Source: a virus | Length of the DNA: 64,000 bases | Strand: one strand, 5' to 3' | IMG/VR virus record: IMGVR_UViG_3300032287_000883 | Coordinates: 1 to 64,000 of that record | Part shown: one piece after another, positions 49,701 through 57,677 of the stretch | Position numbering within the stretch: position 1 is the first letter of the stretch | How the letters are laid out: the number at the start of each line of letters is the position of its first letter | Notes under the pieces: model-generated | The model's input: only the letters and a program-made list of their open reading frames with translations | Databases searched by the model: none | What the model was told of the DNA's origin: nothing | Made by a program: the position numbers and the translations under genes

Positions 49701-52700
49701 AAGTACAGGAAGGGTTACTTCCCGCAACATAGTGCTCTTTGAATCCCACACCGCAGGGCCAATAATCTTTATTGCTGTTTTCCACTCCATGCGACCTGCA
49801 TAAGCATCCTTCATAGTCTGCAGGATTGAGCTTTGCTGGCTCTCTGCATCGCGATAGCTAGTAGGAGTAGATATAGGGCCACGTACGCGTCTACCGCGCT
49901 TCTTACCTTGAGCAAAGTCTGGGCCTGAAGGTTTAGTTTCTTGGTATCGAGTGGCAGTAAATAACTTCTCAGCTTCCGTCATTGCACGACTAGCAAGGTT
50001 ATTAAACCCAACAAGTTTGAAGATAGCGTTAACAAACCTAGCTAAAAGCCCAGATTCTCCAGAGTAATTTGCCGCTGCTGGGTATGGAATCTTCTTTAAT
50101 TCTTTAGCAAACTCAGGGTTAGTAAACAGTTCAGCAATAAATTCTTTTACGTTGCGAAACCCGTAGTGGTTAACCTTTATATTATCTTTAGCAAGGTTAT
50201 AAAGTTTTTCTAGTTCATTCCGTGCAGCAAGTTGTTCAGGTGTAAGCTGAGATGGGTTTGCCTGTAGTAATGAAACCGTAGCTGCGTGAACTACTTCATG
50301 TAAGAATACTCTATTACCAATACCCCGAATTTTTTTGCTATTTAAGGTAATAGTGTCGAATATATTAAAGTACGCGCCCGGTATATTATTGATGTTAGAC
50401 ATCTGTTCATACACAATACTTACGTCTTTAATTTCATTAGCAATCGGCCCAAGACCTTTAACAAAAGTTGCATACTGACCAGCACCAAGCTGCAGTCTAA
50501 GAATAATTAACCCAGAAGCTACTCTCCCTATATTTGCAGGGTTGCGGTAGTCATAAAAGTATTGTGCATATATCTTGGGGCTAGCGGTCTCCACATAACT
50601 CATAATCCGACTGATTTGTGGGCCTACAAGTCTATCAATCGCTTTCTGTGCAATCTGTGCAGTATTATCAAAGCCGATAGTAGTTTGTAAGTTAAGCGCC
50701 AAAAGTTTTGTAGCTAGTTCTCCATAGAACCCAGTCATACCCTTAGAGAGTATTTTTAATGCACCGTTGAGGTCGTTGTTCTTTATAGCCTCTACTACAG
50801 AAGGATGTAAGTCTCCGGCCCTATTAAACTGCTCTTGAAGTTTTTTCTCTTCTGCACTGATTTCGGTTTCTGCCGTAGTCCAACCTTTGTTGGGGTTTAT
50901 ATTTGGGAATACTATGTTCTCGCCGTCCATCAACATTTCACGACTTACAAACGTACCATCCCCACGCAACACGGCATTTAGTCCACGGATGATAGGGTCA
51001 TCACTTGGTAGCGCAAAAACTTCTTTTAGTTTCTGTACAAGTTCTTTCAGGTACTGCATGACCCTACGGAATCTATTTTGGTAGGCTACACCGTACCTAC
51101 CGGCGATAATATTAGAGCCAGTAACCGCCCAAAACTCTGAAGGGTTCATTAATGCGTAAAGCGCACGAGGTACTTCACCTCGTAAAATCATATTTAGCGC
51201 CCTGTTAAATGCGGATGCATCCTGAGTGGCATTAGCTTCTGCAACAACATGGAGGTAATTTAATATATTTTCTTGGCGTACAACTTCCTCACGTAACTCT
51301 CTTAGTTTACTTTCAGCCTCAATACGTTTATTAATATCGGGGTGACTTAAGTTTTTGGTTTGCTTTTCTATTTCAGCATTAGCTTTATTACGCTTTTGCT
51401 CTGCTTCTTTTGTAGTAACCTCAAGTCTTACGCGCCATTCATTTCGTATTAGCTTACGTAAATTGTCAGGGAGCATCCTTTCCATATGGTGCAGTATTTC
51501 ATGCACTGCTGTAAGGTCGTCCATCTCCCTATACACACCGTTTCTATCGCGAACCAAGAATAGGTTTATGAGGCGTTGTGTTCGTTGGTATATACCGTCA
51601 GCGCTATCGGCAATAGAACCTCTAGTATTAGTTGGCTCGGCAATAGATATAGCTAAATCCGCAGCCATTGCACGGTTCTGCGTAAGGAACCAGATTGCCA
51701 TATCAGCCATCTGTGGGGATATTTTCCCTTGCCTAGCTGCGTCTTCCAACGCTTTGACAACCCTACCAAATCCACGCTCTCTTGGTAAATTAGACCTAGT
51801 GGCGCTACGCATTGCGCGTTGTTCAGCAAGACGTTCCGTAAGTTTATTCATCTCACGGGTGTACTCAAAATAGGTTATTGCACCGTCATTCCACAGTTGG
51901 TTGATACGGTTAACCCCATGTTGATTTTGCGGAACCATGTCCGCAAGAGAAACGTCTACCTGCGATAAACGACGTGCAAGATTAGGTAGTATGTCTTTAT
52001 CCTGTATATCAGCAGATGTATCTTCAGTATCAACCGACTCTAAAACTCCTTTAGCTTTAAGTTCGGCTTGCCCTAACTTAATATATGCTTCTTGTCTTCT
52101 CTGCGCTAACGCATTTCTTTCTTCAGCAGACGCTGCCGAAAAGTACGCATTATTTGCGGCTTCAACTTCTTGTCTAGCAGCAACTACTTCAGGGTTCTTT
52201 GCTAACTCTGCATCTTCTCGTGTTTTTGTTTCGGCGGTTCTAGCGTCCATTAATTTTTTCTCAGACGCAACCCAATCCCAATGCGCTTCTATGCGCTGCT
52301 GTTCTAGCTCTTCATACTTTTTACGGGCAGGGGAGTTCTTTGCCGGGATGCGACCAGCCTTAGTCAAAAGCGCTTTTTGCTGTTCTACAATATTTCTTAC
52401 TGCATCGTGTCGAGCAAGTTCTTCTTGTTCAAGCGCGGCTATATCTACGCCGCCTCTTACTTTTTCCTCATCCAATACTTCTTCTGCGACTGGTGTTGCA
52501 TTAGCCCTAGCTTCTTTTACAAGTTCGTTTAAATCATTAAATATTTGCGTTGCTTCTTCTACTTTATATATAGATTCTCTAAGTCTAACTCCTACCTCAT
52601 CTAATTTTTGCTTTGCTTCTTCAAATGCCTGATACGCAGATGCCTGTTCTTCTTCTGGAGTATTTTCAGTAAGCGAATTAAATCTTTTTTCGGCGGCTTG

Positions 52701-54428
52701 GTATTCTGTCCATGCAGAACCGCCTTCTGCCATTACATCATCTTGTAGTTGCTGCGCCTGTAAAAGCGAATCATAAGCAGTATCTCCTTGCGCTTCTAAT
52801 TCCGCTAATGTACTTGGCTGCGCTCCTGCTCCAGCTTCAGGTTGATCAGCAGGAACTCCAGATACATCCAGTCCTCCGGTAGTAGGTGTTGCAGCGGCTC
52901 CGGTATCGGTTCCTCCAGCGGGTTGTTCTGCACCAGTATCAGAAACGCCAGCGACATCAGCTCCGGACTCAGCTCCAATACCTGCGTTCTGCTCTGCAAG
53001 GTAATCATTAAATGCTCCTAGAAGCTCCTGCTCGTTTGCGGGGCGACCAAGTTCTGCATACAACTGACGCTGTACACCTTCTACTTCTTGTTTAGTAAGA
53101 CTGTCTAACGTACGTGCAGTGGGACCTTCAGGTGGTGCGGCTTCCTCTCGATCTGCAAGTGCGTCGAGGTCACGGATTGCTTGACCTTCACGAGTATTCG
53201 TTTCGGCTACATTTTTCTTAGCTGCTACTGCTCGCGTGCCTTCTATCGTAGCGGACATACCAAGACCGCCAATAGCTTCTGATAACGCAGAATCAACTAC
53301 ACGTATAATGTTTTCTTTAGTGAACGCATCGCCAGTCTGTTCACCAAGCATACGCTCGGCGTTGATCATCACAGTCTCTTGCAGACCACCAGTTAAGAAT
53401 TCACTAGCACCGCTCTTAGCTGCAACCTTTGGAAGTGCGTTTAAAATTTCTCTACGAGTTTGCTGGCGTAATTCTCCAGACAAGATACGTTTAGCGATGT
53501 CGGCTTCAGGGCCAAGAACCGCGTCAAATAATCCACTAACAGTAGCCGCAGTTAACGTAACGTCTTTTGTATCACGGACGTATTTAGCAATTGCAGCGAC
53601 ACGTTTTTCTGGATCAGGTTCTTTCTGTACTTGCTTAGTAATATACTCAACACGATCTTGCGTAGCAGGGCCAAGCTCCATACCGATGCTAGTACCAACA
53701 ACACCGGGAGTTCTAGCTAATAGACCGGAAGCAATTACTGGCGCCCACTGTGGGATAGCCTCGCCAAGTTTACTTGCAACGTAACTACCAGTATCTCCGA
53801 GTCCACCAATTTCCGTAAACTTATCTATTCGAGGGGCATAAGGCTCGGCTTGTTTTTTGATCTGTTCACTATAAGCAATTGCTTCGCCAAACTTTTGAGA
53901 CTTGTCTTGAAGTTCGGTCTGCATTTCGTCACGTAATTTCTTACGGTCTTCTGGGGATGCATTTAGATAATTTTGTGCTAGACCAATAGAACGTAAAACT
54001 TCTCCGGGGCCTTTTCTTCCTTTTTCTAACCCCAGTGTGCTTGTTATGTCCTCGGCAATATCTCTCTTTACCCCAAGGAAATTATTGATTTCTTTCTTAG
54101 ACTTGAGTTCCCCAGCATCGATCTTGTCGAATGCAGTAAGCGCTGTATCTGGTACGTCCATACCAAGCGCGTAGTACCGCTGCTGTAATCCAGCAGGGAT
54201 ATTTTGTAAGTTGATTCCTCCACGCACAATCCCTTTAGGTAGCTCCCATAAATTAGATGGTTCTACAGGAGGCTCCGCAGCTTTCTGATCAGCGAACGGG
54301 TTTGTTATTAGCGGCTGTTGTGCTTGGGCAAAAGGGTCAATGATCCCTGTAGGAGCTTTAGGGGCAAAAGGGTCAATGATGCTACTCTCTGCCCTTCTCT
54401 GAGGCGCAAAGGGATCAATGATTGCCAT
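46797..54428 (-). CDS. Giant PLxRFG-type virion protein with two zincin motifs
   Basis: The 2543-aa protein has a ribosome-binding GGAAG near ATG 54428. Order: repeated IIDPFAP-type motif (1-46), hydrophobic/helical part (210-390), Gly/Ala/Thr linker (about 490-550), long coiled coil (550-800), a zincin motif AVHEILHHMERM (His976, Glu977, His980), a second zincin motif FLHEVVHAAT (His1377, Glu1378, His1381), and YFPLRRFG at 1726-1733, the PLxRFG signature. Hydrophobic segments lie near 1940-1980 and 2235-2265. Near 2266 comes GDDDDDYFNWETWF. This type is known in freshwater and marine phages as a giant, probably internal, virion or ejection protein. It has no RNA-polymerase motifs that I can see. 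Confidence 0.85.
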   Translation of the reverse strand: MAIIDPFAPQRRAESSIIDPFAPKAPTGIIDPFAQAQQPLITNPFADQKAAEPPVEPSNLWELPKGIVRGGINLQNIPAGLQQRYYALGMDVPDTALTAFDKIDAGELKSKKEINNFLGVKRDIAEDITSTLGLEKGRKGPGEVLRSIGLAQNYLNASPEDRKKLRDEMQTELQDKSQKFGEAIAYSEQIKKQAEPYAPRIDKFTEIGGLGDTGSYVASKLGEAIPQWAPVIASGLLARTPGVVGTSIGMELGPATQDRVEYITKQVQKEPDPEKRVAAIAKYVRDTKDVTLTAATVSGLFDAVLGPEADIAKRILSGELRQQTRREILNALPKVAAKSGASEFLTGGLQETVMINAERMLGEQTGDAFTKENIIRVVDSALSEAIGGLGMSATIEGTRAVAAKKNVAETNTREGQAIRDLDALADREEAAPPEGPTARTLDSLTKQEVEGVQRQLYAELGRPANEQELLGAFNDYLAEQNAGIGAESGADVAGVSDTGAEQPAGGTDTGAAATPTTGGLDVSGVPADQPEAGAGAQPSTLAELEAQGDTAYDSLLQAQQLQDDVMAEGGSAWTEYQAAEKRFNSLTENTPEEEQASAYQAFEEAKQKLDEVGVRLRESIYKVEEATQIFNDLNELVKEARANATPVAEEVLDEEKVRGGVDIAALEQEELARHDAVRNIVEQQKALLTKAGRIPAKNSPARKKYEELEQQRIEAHWDWVASEKKLMDARTAETKTREDAELAKNPEVVAARQEVEAANNAYFSAASAEERNALAQRRQEAYIKLGQAELKAKGVLESVDTEDTSADIQDKDILPNLARRLSQVDVSLADMVPQNQHGVNRINQLWNDGAITYFEYTREMNKLTERLAEQRAMRSATRSNLPRERGFGRVVKALEDAARQGKISPQMADMAIWFLTQNRAMAADLAISIAEPTNTRGSIADSADGIYQRTQRLINLFLVRDRNGVYREMDDLTAVHEILHHMERMLPDNLRKLIRNEWRVRLEVTTKEAEQKRNKANAEIEKQTKNLSHPDINKRIEAESKLRELREEVVRQENILNYLHVVAEANATQDASAFNRALNMILRGEVPRALYALMNPSEFWAVTGSNIIAGRYGVAYQNRFRRVMQYLKELVQKLKEVFALPSDDPIIRGLNAVLRGDGTFVSREMLMDGENIVFPNINPNKGWTTAETEISAEEKKLQEQFNRAGDLHPSVVEAIKNNDLNGALKILSKGMTGFYGELATKLLALNLQTTIGFDNTAQIAQKAIDRLVGPQISRIMSYVETASPKIYAQYFYDYRNPANIGRVASGLIILRLQLGAGQYATFVKGLGPIANEIKDVSIVYEQMSNINNIPGAYFNIFDTITLNSKKIRGIGNRVFLHEVVHAATVSLLQANPSQLTPEQLAARNELEKLYNLAKDNIKVNHYGFRNVKEFIAELFTNPEFAKELKKIPYPAAANYSGESGLLARFVNAIFKLVGFNNLASRAMTEAEKLFTATRYQETKPSGPDFAQGKKRGRRVRGPISTPTSYRDAESQQSSILQTMKDAYAGRMEWKTAIKIIGPAVWDSKSTMLREVTLPVLNLTQLEDLTRTKFTQLTGALTTIRDMVAYRAKKLNVASQITADWVKLQNKNFAQSQLMGRIMMEATIRGVDPDTAQPGTLNPEMQRAWNALKPEYKDIYRRVRNFYANSVNEMVREMKRRAAAIQDPVERAKLIKKIDEQFGPDKLVKPYFPLRRFGNYWFQVGSGNFKEFYTFESSLARNVAMNRRQKELARGNVKQKQLGESIRKGNGISELYSRNVGTTQVLKDVQELVDSISATDTADLKEQLQDSLNQLVYVLLPQQSMRKMFINRKAIQGASSDMLRVFATTAVHSAYQQSRFMFAEKFLQNLNNARSEIDSAEQAKMLNADQAAMHRDFINEVEKRVPSIMSNEDTSLAAQVAGKASELTFYYMLSAPFTAILNTLGAVQLAMPYLGGSYGYLKANTLLVKNLGVYLGTVPKRVFSPIKNGTVVGVHFPSIVEGANLSPLLRRAADRFIDSGQIDISITNDVMNLGDRPSQLYTGVGAMVKKTMSGLFHQSERMNREIVLMTTFELAYEKLLNEYQRQPGMEGLRGVFLRDANGNKIKNTPNQAFELAIEEATRVAALTLGDFSRQMKGRVFAHPAGMVLLKFKQYPILAMYALGRNLDYAVRPFNKEEIEQYKNMLEAELKTAPNKDQIIAQRVEEVEAQQKALGKEARRRLAGILGMTAVLGGQAAMPYFSLVIGTLVKMFAGDDDDDYFNWETWFYNYMETEFGGYLGGMLANAGVKPETAEKVGRTAGEVVSRGVPSAMGMAISDRISLDPKALLWRDGRYSPDARESFIESIIANAGPVVGLGLRGTEVYQLAKEGQYSRAIETAMPAIVAKPMSAVRMGKEGATTKGGDVVLDDFTATELAMQAIGLQPERLAQKQKAAIAMKLKEQKILDERNAIMNRLWMERDNSEAFDDALERASDFSSKHPGLAITPKKIRESFKKRATRAAETEAFGADITKKLRSEVSEMGEFAEDED

Positions 54429-54430
54429 AA

Positions 54431-56230
54431 TTATCTTCCGTAATTTTGAGTGTAGTAGGCTCTTAGCTCTTCATCAGTTGCGTTAGGATTAGCTTTTTTA
54501 GCTGCAGCCATCCATTCATCTATTGAAGGCGGCCTAGTTCTTGGTAATTTATCTCCCTCAGAACCACCGGCACCTACACGAAGATTCTCATACCCTGCAT
54601 AAAACTCTTGTAATTTACTTTCAAATACAGCTTCTTTACGCTTCGTCAATTCTTTTTGAGCGTCAACATCACCTTTAGAAGCTTTATCTTTAAGAGCTTT
54701 AATGTCTTTGTTAATCAATGACATATTAGCCCACTCATCATCAGCGCGTTTCTGTATCTGTGAAGTGGCATTAAGTAGCGCATTCTTAACATCTGGTCTA
54801 GGGTGAGTCATCGCTGTAACTGCTTCCAACCTAGCTTTAAATGTTGACCCCGGCATTGAGGAAAGCATCTCTGGACTATTAGCCATCTTGAATGCGTCAG
54901 GCATACCTTGTTGACGTAGTTTCTCTAAAGCCTGATAGCCAGCAGTGTAAACACCCGCAACACGAAGGGCAGATGCATTGTTCATACCAGTAGCTTCAAG
55001 CTGTCCTGCTATTTGCTTCTCAATCCCTTTAAGGTGAGATACGGCTTGTGTCTCTGTTGTAAATTCGGCGGTCTTTGCCGAAGTAATAGAATTATTAAGT
55101 GCGGTGGTTGCACTTGCAAGTGTCTTTTCAGCATCGGCTTTACGATCTTCGGCTTTCTCAACCCTAGCATATGCCGACTTAGATTTATCTATCTTGTAGT
55201 TATTCTCGGCTGTATCCACCGCCATCTCAGCGCGAGTAAGTTCTCTCTCGGCTTTCTTAATATCTTTAAGATCAGAAGCCAATGTTTGAATCGCGGGTGC
55301 CGCGCCCTTACCAATATTAATCGCCGCATATGGGGATTCTCCACCCCAAATACCTAAACCAGCTTGGAGGATAGCCATATTCTTAGCTTCCTCGCGATCA
55401 AGTTTTAATTGCTCACGGTCTTTCTCAATCAGTTGTTTTTGCTCTGGGTATATATTCTTGACCCCAGCTAGCTTCTCCATTTGTTCTTGTGCTTCAAAAG
55501 CTTGCTCTGGCGTTTTTACTGTTGGTACAGTTATTAACTTTTTAGCTTCTTGTGCAGCAAGTGTCAAATTAGCAGTTGGGTCAGGGCGTGGTAGCCCAAA
55601 CGCATTTAAGTTAGGATTAGCAGGTGCTGTGGGTTTAACAAATACTGGAGAAATCTGATTTGCTTCAGTCGGCCCTTTACGCATTACGCCGGGTAGTCCA
55701 ACGGTATTTTGGTAGGTGTAATAAGCTTGTGCATCAGGGAATCCCAAAGCTCTAGCTTGCGCATCGGTCACGCTACCAACTACGCTGCCGTCAGTGCCAG
55801 CATATCCCGGCACATCTCCGCCATCACCAAACGCAACGATACCGCCACCAGCCATACTGTAATTGCCTACGTCACCAGCAGGAAGTCCTTCTACGCCCGC
55901 AGGGGCTTGCGCCATTTGAGTTGGTTGGGGCTGAGGCTGCTGCTGTTGTGGAGGCGCAGGAGGACGAAGTTGTTGTCCTTGCATACCTAACTGAGTACCC
56001 GCCATAGTGCCAGTACCCGAACCCTGAACGCCGAACGTGTCTTGCGCTAATGTGGTCTGTTGTTTCTGTTCGTCCATTGCTGCATTACGCATGCGGTCGA
56101 TAAATAACCCTGCCATCAACCCAACAGTAGGGTGGACTACGTTCATACGTATGGCGTCTGCAATCTTTTGTTTATTGCCACCGTACTTTAAAGCAATCTT
56201 TTCGGGGGACGCGAGTGATAAATCTTCCAT
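54431..56230 (-). CDS. Internal virion protein candidate (599 aa)
   Basis: Starts MEDLSLASPEKIALKYGGNK. It has a Pro/Gln-rich segment (residues 88-105), NYSMAGGGIVAFGDGGDVPG (about 122-141), a motif frequent in uncultured phage structural proteins, and long charged helices (about 260-400). It is 2 bp from the giant gene. Tail-tip or ejection function is inferred from size, coiled coils and position. Confidence 0.7.
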   Translation of the reverse strand: MEDLSLASPEKIALKYGGNKQKIADAIRMNVVHPTVGLMAGLFIDRMRNAAMDEQKQQTTLAQDTFGVQGSGTGTMAGTQLGMQGQQLRPPAPPQQQQPQPQPTQMAQAPAGVEGLPAGDVGNYSMAGGGIVAFGDGGDVPGYAGTDGSVVGSVTDAQARALGFPDAQAYYTYQNTVGLPGVMRKGPTEANQISPVFVKPTAPANPNLNAFGLPRPDPTANLTLAAQEAKKLITVPTVKTPEQAFEAQEQMEKLAGVKNIYPEQKQLIEKDREQLKLDREEAKNMAILQAGLGIWGGESPYAAINIGKGAAPAIQTLASDLKDIKKAERELTRAEMAVDTAENNYKIDKSKSAYARVEKAEDRKADAEKTLASATTALNNSITSAKTAEFTTETQAVSHLKGIEKQIAGQLEATGMNNASALRVAGVYTAGYQALEKLRQQGMPDAFKMANSPEMLSSMPGSTFKARLEAVTAMTHPRPDVKNALLNATSQIQKRADDEWANMSLINKDIKALKDKASKGDVDAQKELTKRKEAVFESKLQEFYAGYENLRVGAGGSEGDKLPRTRPPSIDEWMAAAKKANPNATDEELRAYYTQNYGR

Positions 56231-57238
56231 TTAACCCTCCAATTTCTTCATTGCTATACCCATCAGGCCACCGTCTTTTGCACCAAACGCTTTATACGCG
56301 CCGTATGCAGTTAACCCGGCTCCTGTTAATTGCGAAGTTAATGAAGGTGGCGCTTGGTACATGTTTTGTACCGATTGTGTTCCGGGCATACCGTGATAAA
56401 TATCCGATAGCCAAGTAAGTTGCTTTTGATTCCAGCCACGTTGATCCAAAAAGTCTTGGTATGCTTGAGAAAGTTTTTGTTGTTCCAGAGATTGCTGCTG
56501 CTGACCTGCCGCTGCACGAGCTTGCATGCCAGCTTGTTGTTGACCAAACTGAGTCTGGCCTAACTGACCTAATGTATTAGCAGCTTGCAGACCTTGACCA
56601 TACCCTTGCAGACCTAATGTTGCACCGAACTGTTGTGCCTGTTGTGCGTTCTGAAAAGCATTCTGCATACCAGTACCATAAATTTGATTTTGCAACGTGC
56701 CAAGATTACGTTGACGTTCCGCTTCTTGTAGACCAAAACGAGAGCCACCAAACGCACCGGCTCTAGTTGCTTGCCCTATATTCTGCAATCCTGAAATGTC
56801 AGACTGCCGACGAGCTTCTTCTAACTGCGGGTTTAATGCGCCTTGTATATAAGGCGACATATACGACTGAATAGCGTTGGGGTTAGTCGCCATATTCTGA
56901 TAGTTACGCCCGGCCTGTAATGAGCCAAGACCAGCCATACCAGCTAGCTGCGTACCAGTCCCTATCTGTTGTGCAGGGCCAAGATTAGCGGCTTCTTGAA
57001 ACGCTTGCTGCTGCATCGGATCAAATCCAGCAATGCGCTCCCCACCGTAAGGTATATATGGGGCATTAGCAATAGCTTCCGCTTGACCTGCAAGACGCTC
57101 CATGTTGGGCTGCAGGTACTTAGGGACACTAGTTTGCGTTACGTTCTGTTGAGTTGGAGGAGCACTTCCGCCACCACCACCACCCATATAAAAAGTAAAC
57201 CACTCAGGGGTAAAAAAGTATTTTAAGAACTTAAGCAT
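56231..57238 (-). CDS. Gln/Gly-rich internal virion protein candidate (335 aa)
   Basis: Start ATG 57238 has AAGGAGC 8 bases upstream. After a short hydrophobic N-terminus (MLKFLKYFFTPEWFTFYMGG) comes a Gly/Pro/Gln-rich helical protein with RAGAFGGSRFGLQEAE, a pattern typical of podophage internal virion proteins. It overlaps the upstream gene by 8 bp. An ejection or internal core role is likely. Confidence 0.7.
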   Translation of the reverse strand: MLKFLKYFFTPEWFTFYMGGGGGGSAPPTQQNVTQTSVPKYLQPNMERLAGQAEAIANAPYIPYGGERIAGFDPMQQQAFQEAANLGPAQQIGTGTQLAGMAGLGSLQAGRNYQNMATNPNAIQSYMSPYIQGALNPQLEEARRQSDISGLQNIGQATRAGAFGGSRFGLQEAERQRNLGTLQNQIYGTGMQNAFQNAQQAQQFGATLGLQGYGQGLQAANTLGQLGQTQFGQQQAGMQARAAAGQQQQSLEQQKLSQAYQDFLDQRGWNQKQLTWLSDIYHGMPGTQSVQNMYQAPPSLTSQLTGAGLTAYGAYKAFGAKDGGLMGIAMKKLEG

Positions 57239-57677
57239 TTAAGTGCTCCTTACGGTATTCATTAAAACGTTCGGGCATCATTTCTTTCCAAACGTCTGGC
57301 ATATATTCAGCAGCTTTATCCGGCCCCACGCATACGTACACCATGTATGCCACAATATTTCCTGCGGCATAACGCAACCCGTGCGCTATTTCTACCCCGT
57401 GCTCGTCTTTGGTATTCTCAAACTTATTAGCCGTCTGGTATGCGGACACTACTGTTATCCACATTGGCATAATATCGCGCTGGATGGCTTGATAAAATGG
57501 GTTTAAAGGTAAGTAAACAAGGCACATTAAAAACGCATTATTTATACCCCGTTCAGTTACTTCTTTATCTTTATCAACCAAATCATCCCATATATGCGCA
57601 AGGTCGCCCAGCATACGATACACAATTAGTGCATCTTGATTACCGCCAAACCATTCAAGTTTGCCTTCGTCGTTCAT
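57231..57677 (-). CDS. Conserved phage protein (148 aa)
   Basis: Starts MNDEGKLEWFGGNQDALIVY, then DLAHIWDDLVDKDKEVTERG and LPLNPFYQAIQRDIMPMWIT. This helical protein type is conserved among tail/internal genes of uncultured podophages. It overlaps its neighbours by 4-8 bp. Function unknown. Confidence 0.7.
   Translation of the reverse strand: MNDEGKLEWFGGNQDALIVYRMLGDLAHIWDDLVDKDKEVTERGINNAFLMCLVYLPLNPFYQAIQRDIMPMWITVVSAYQTANKFENTKDEHGVEIAHGLRYAAGNIVAYMVYVCVGPDKAAEYMPDVWKEMMPERFNEYRKEHLNA

Noticed and set aside
51937-52632. 231-residue plus-strand frame inside the giant gene
   Set aside because: Ser/Ala/Cys-rich shadow opposite the coiled-coil coding region; no ribosome-binding site or family pattern.
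46797-54428. N4-like virion RNA polymerase
   Set aside because: The size is suggestive, but I see no polymerase motifs (motif A/B/C of T7-like enzymes), whereas zincin and PLxRFG signatures are present.
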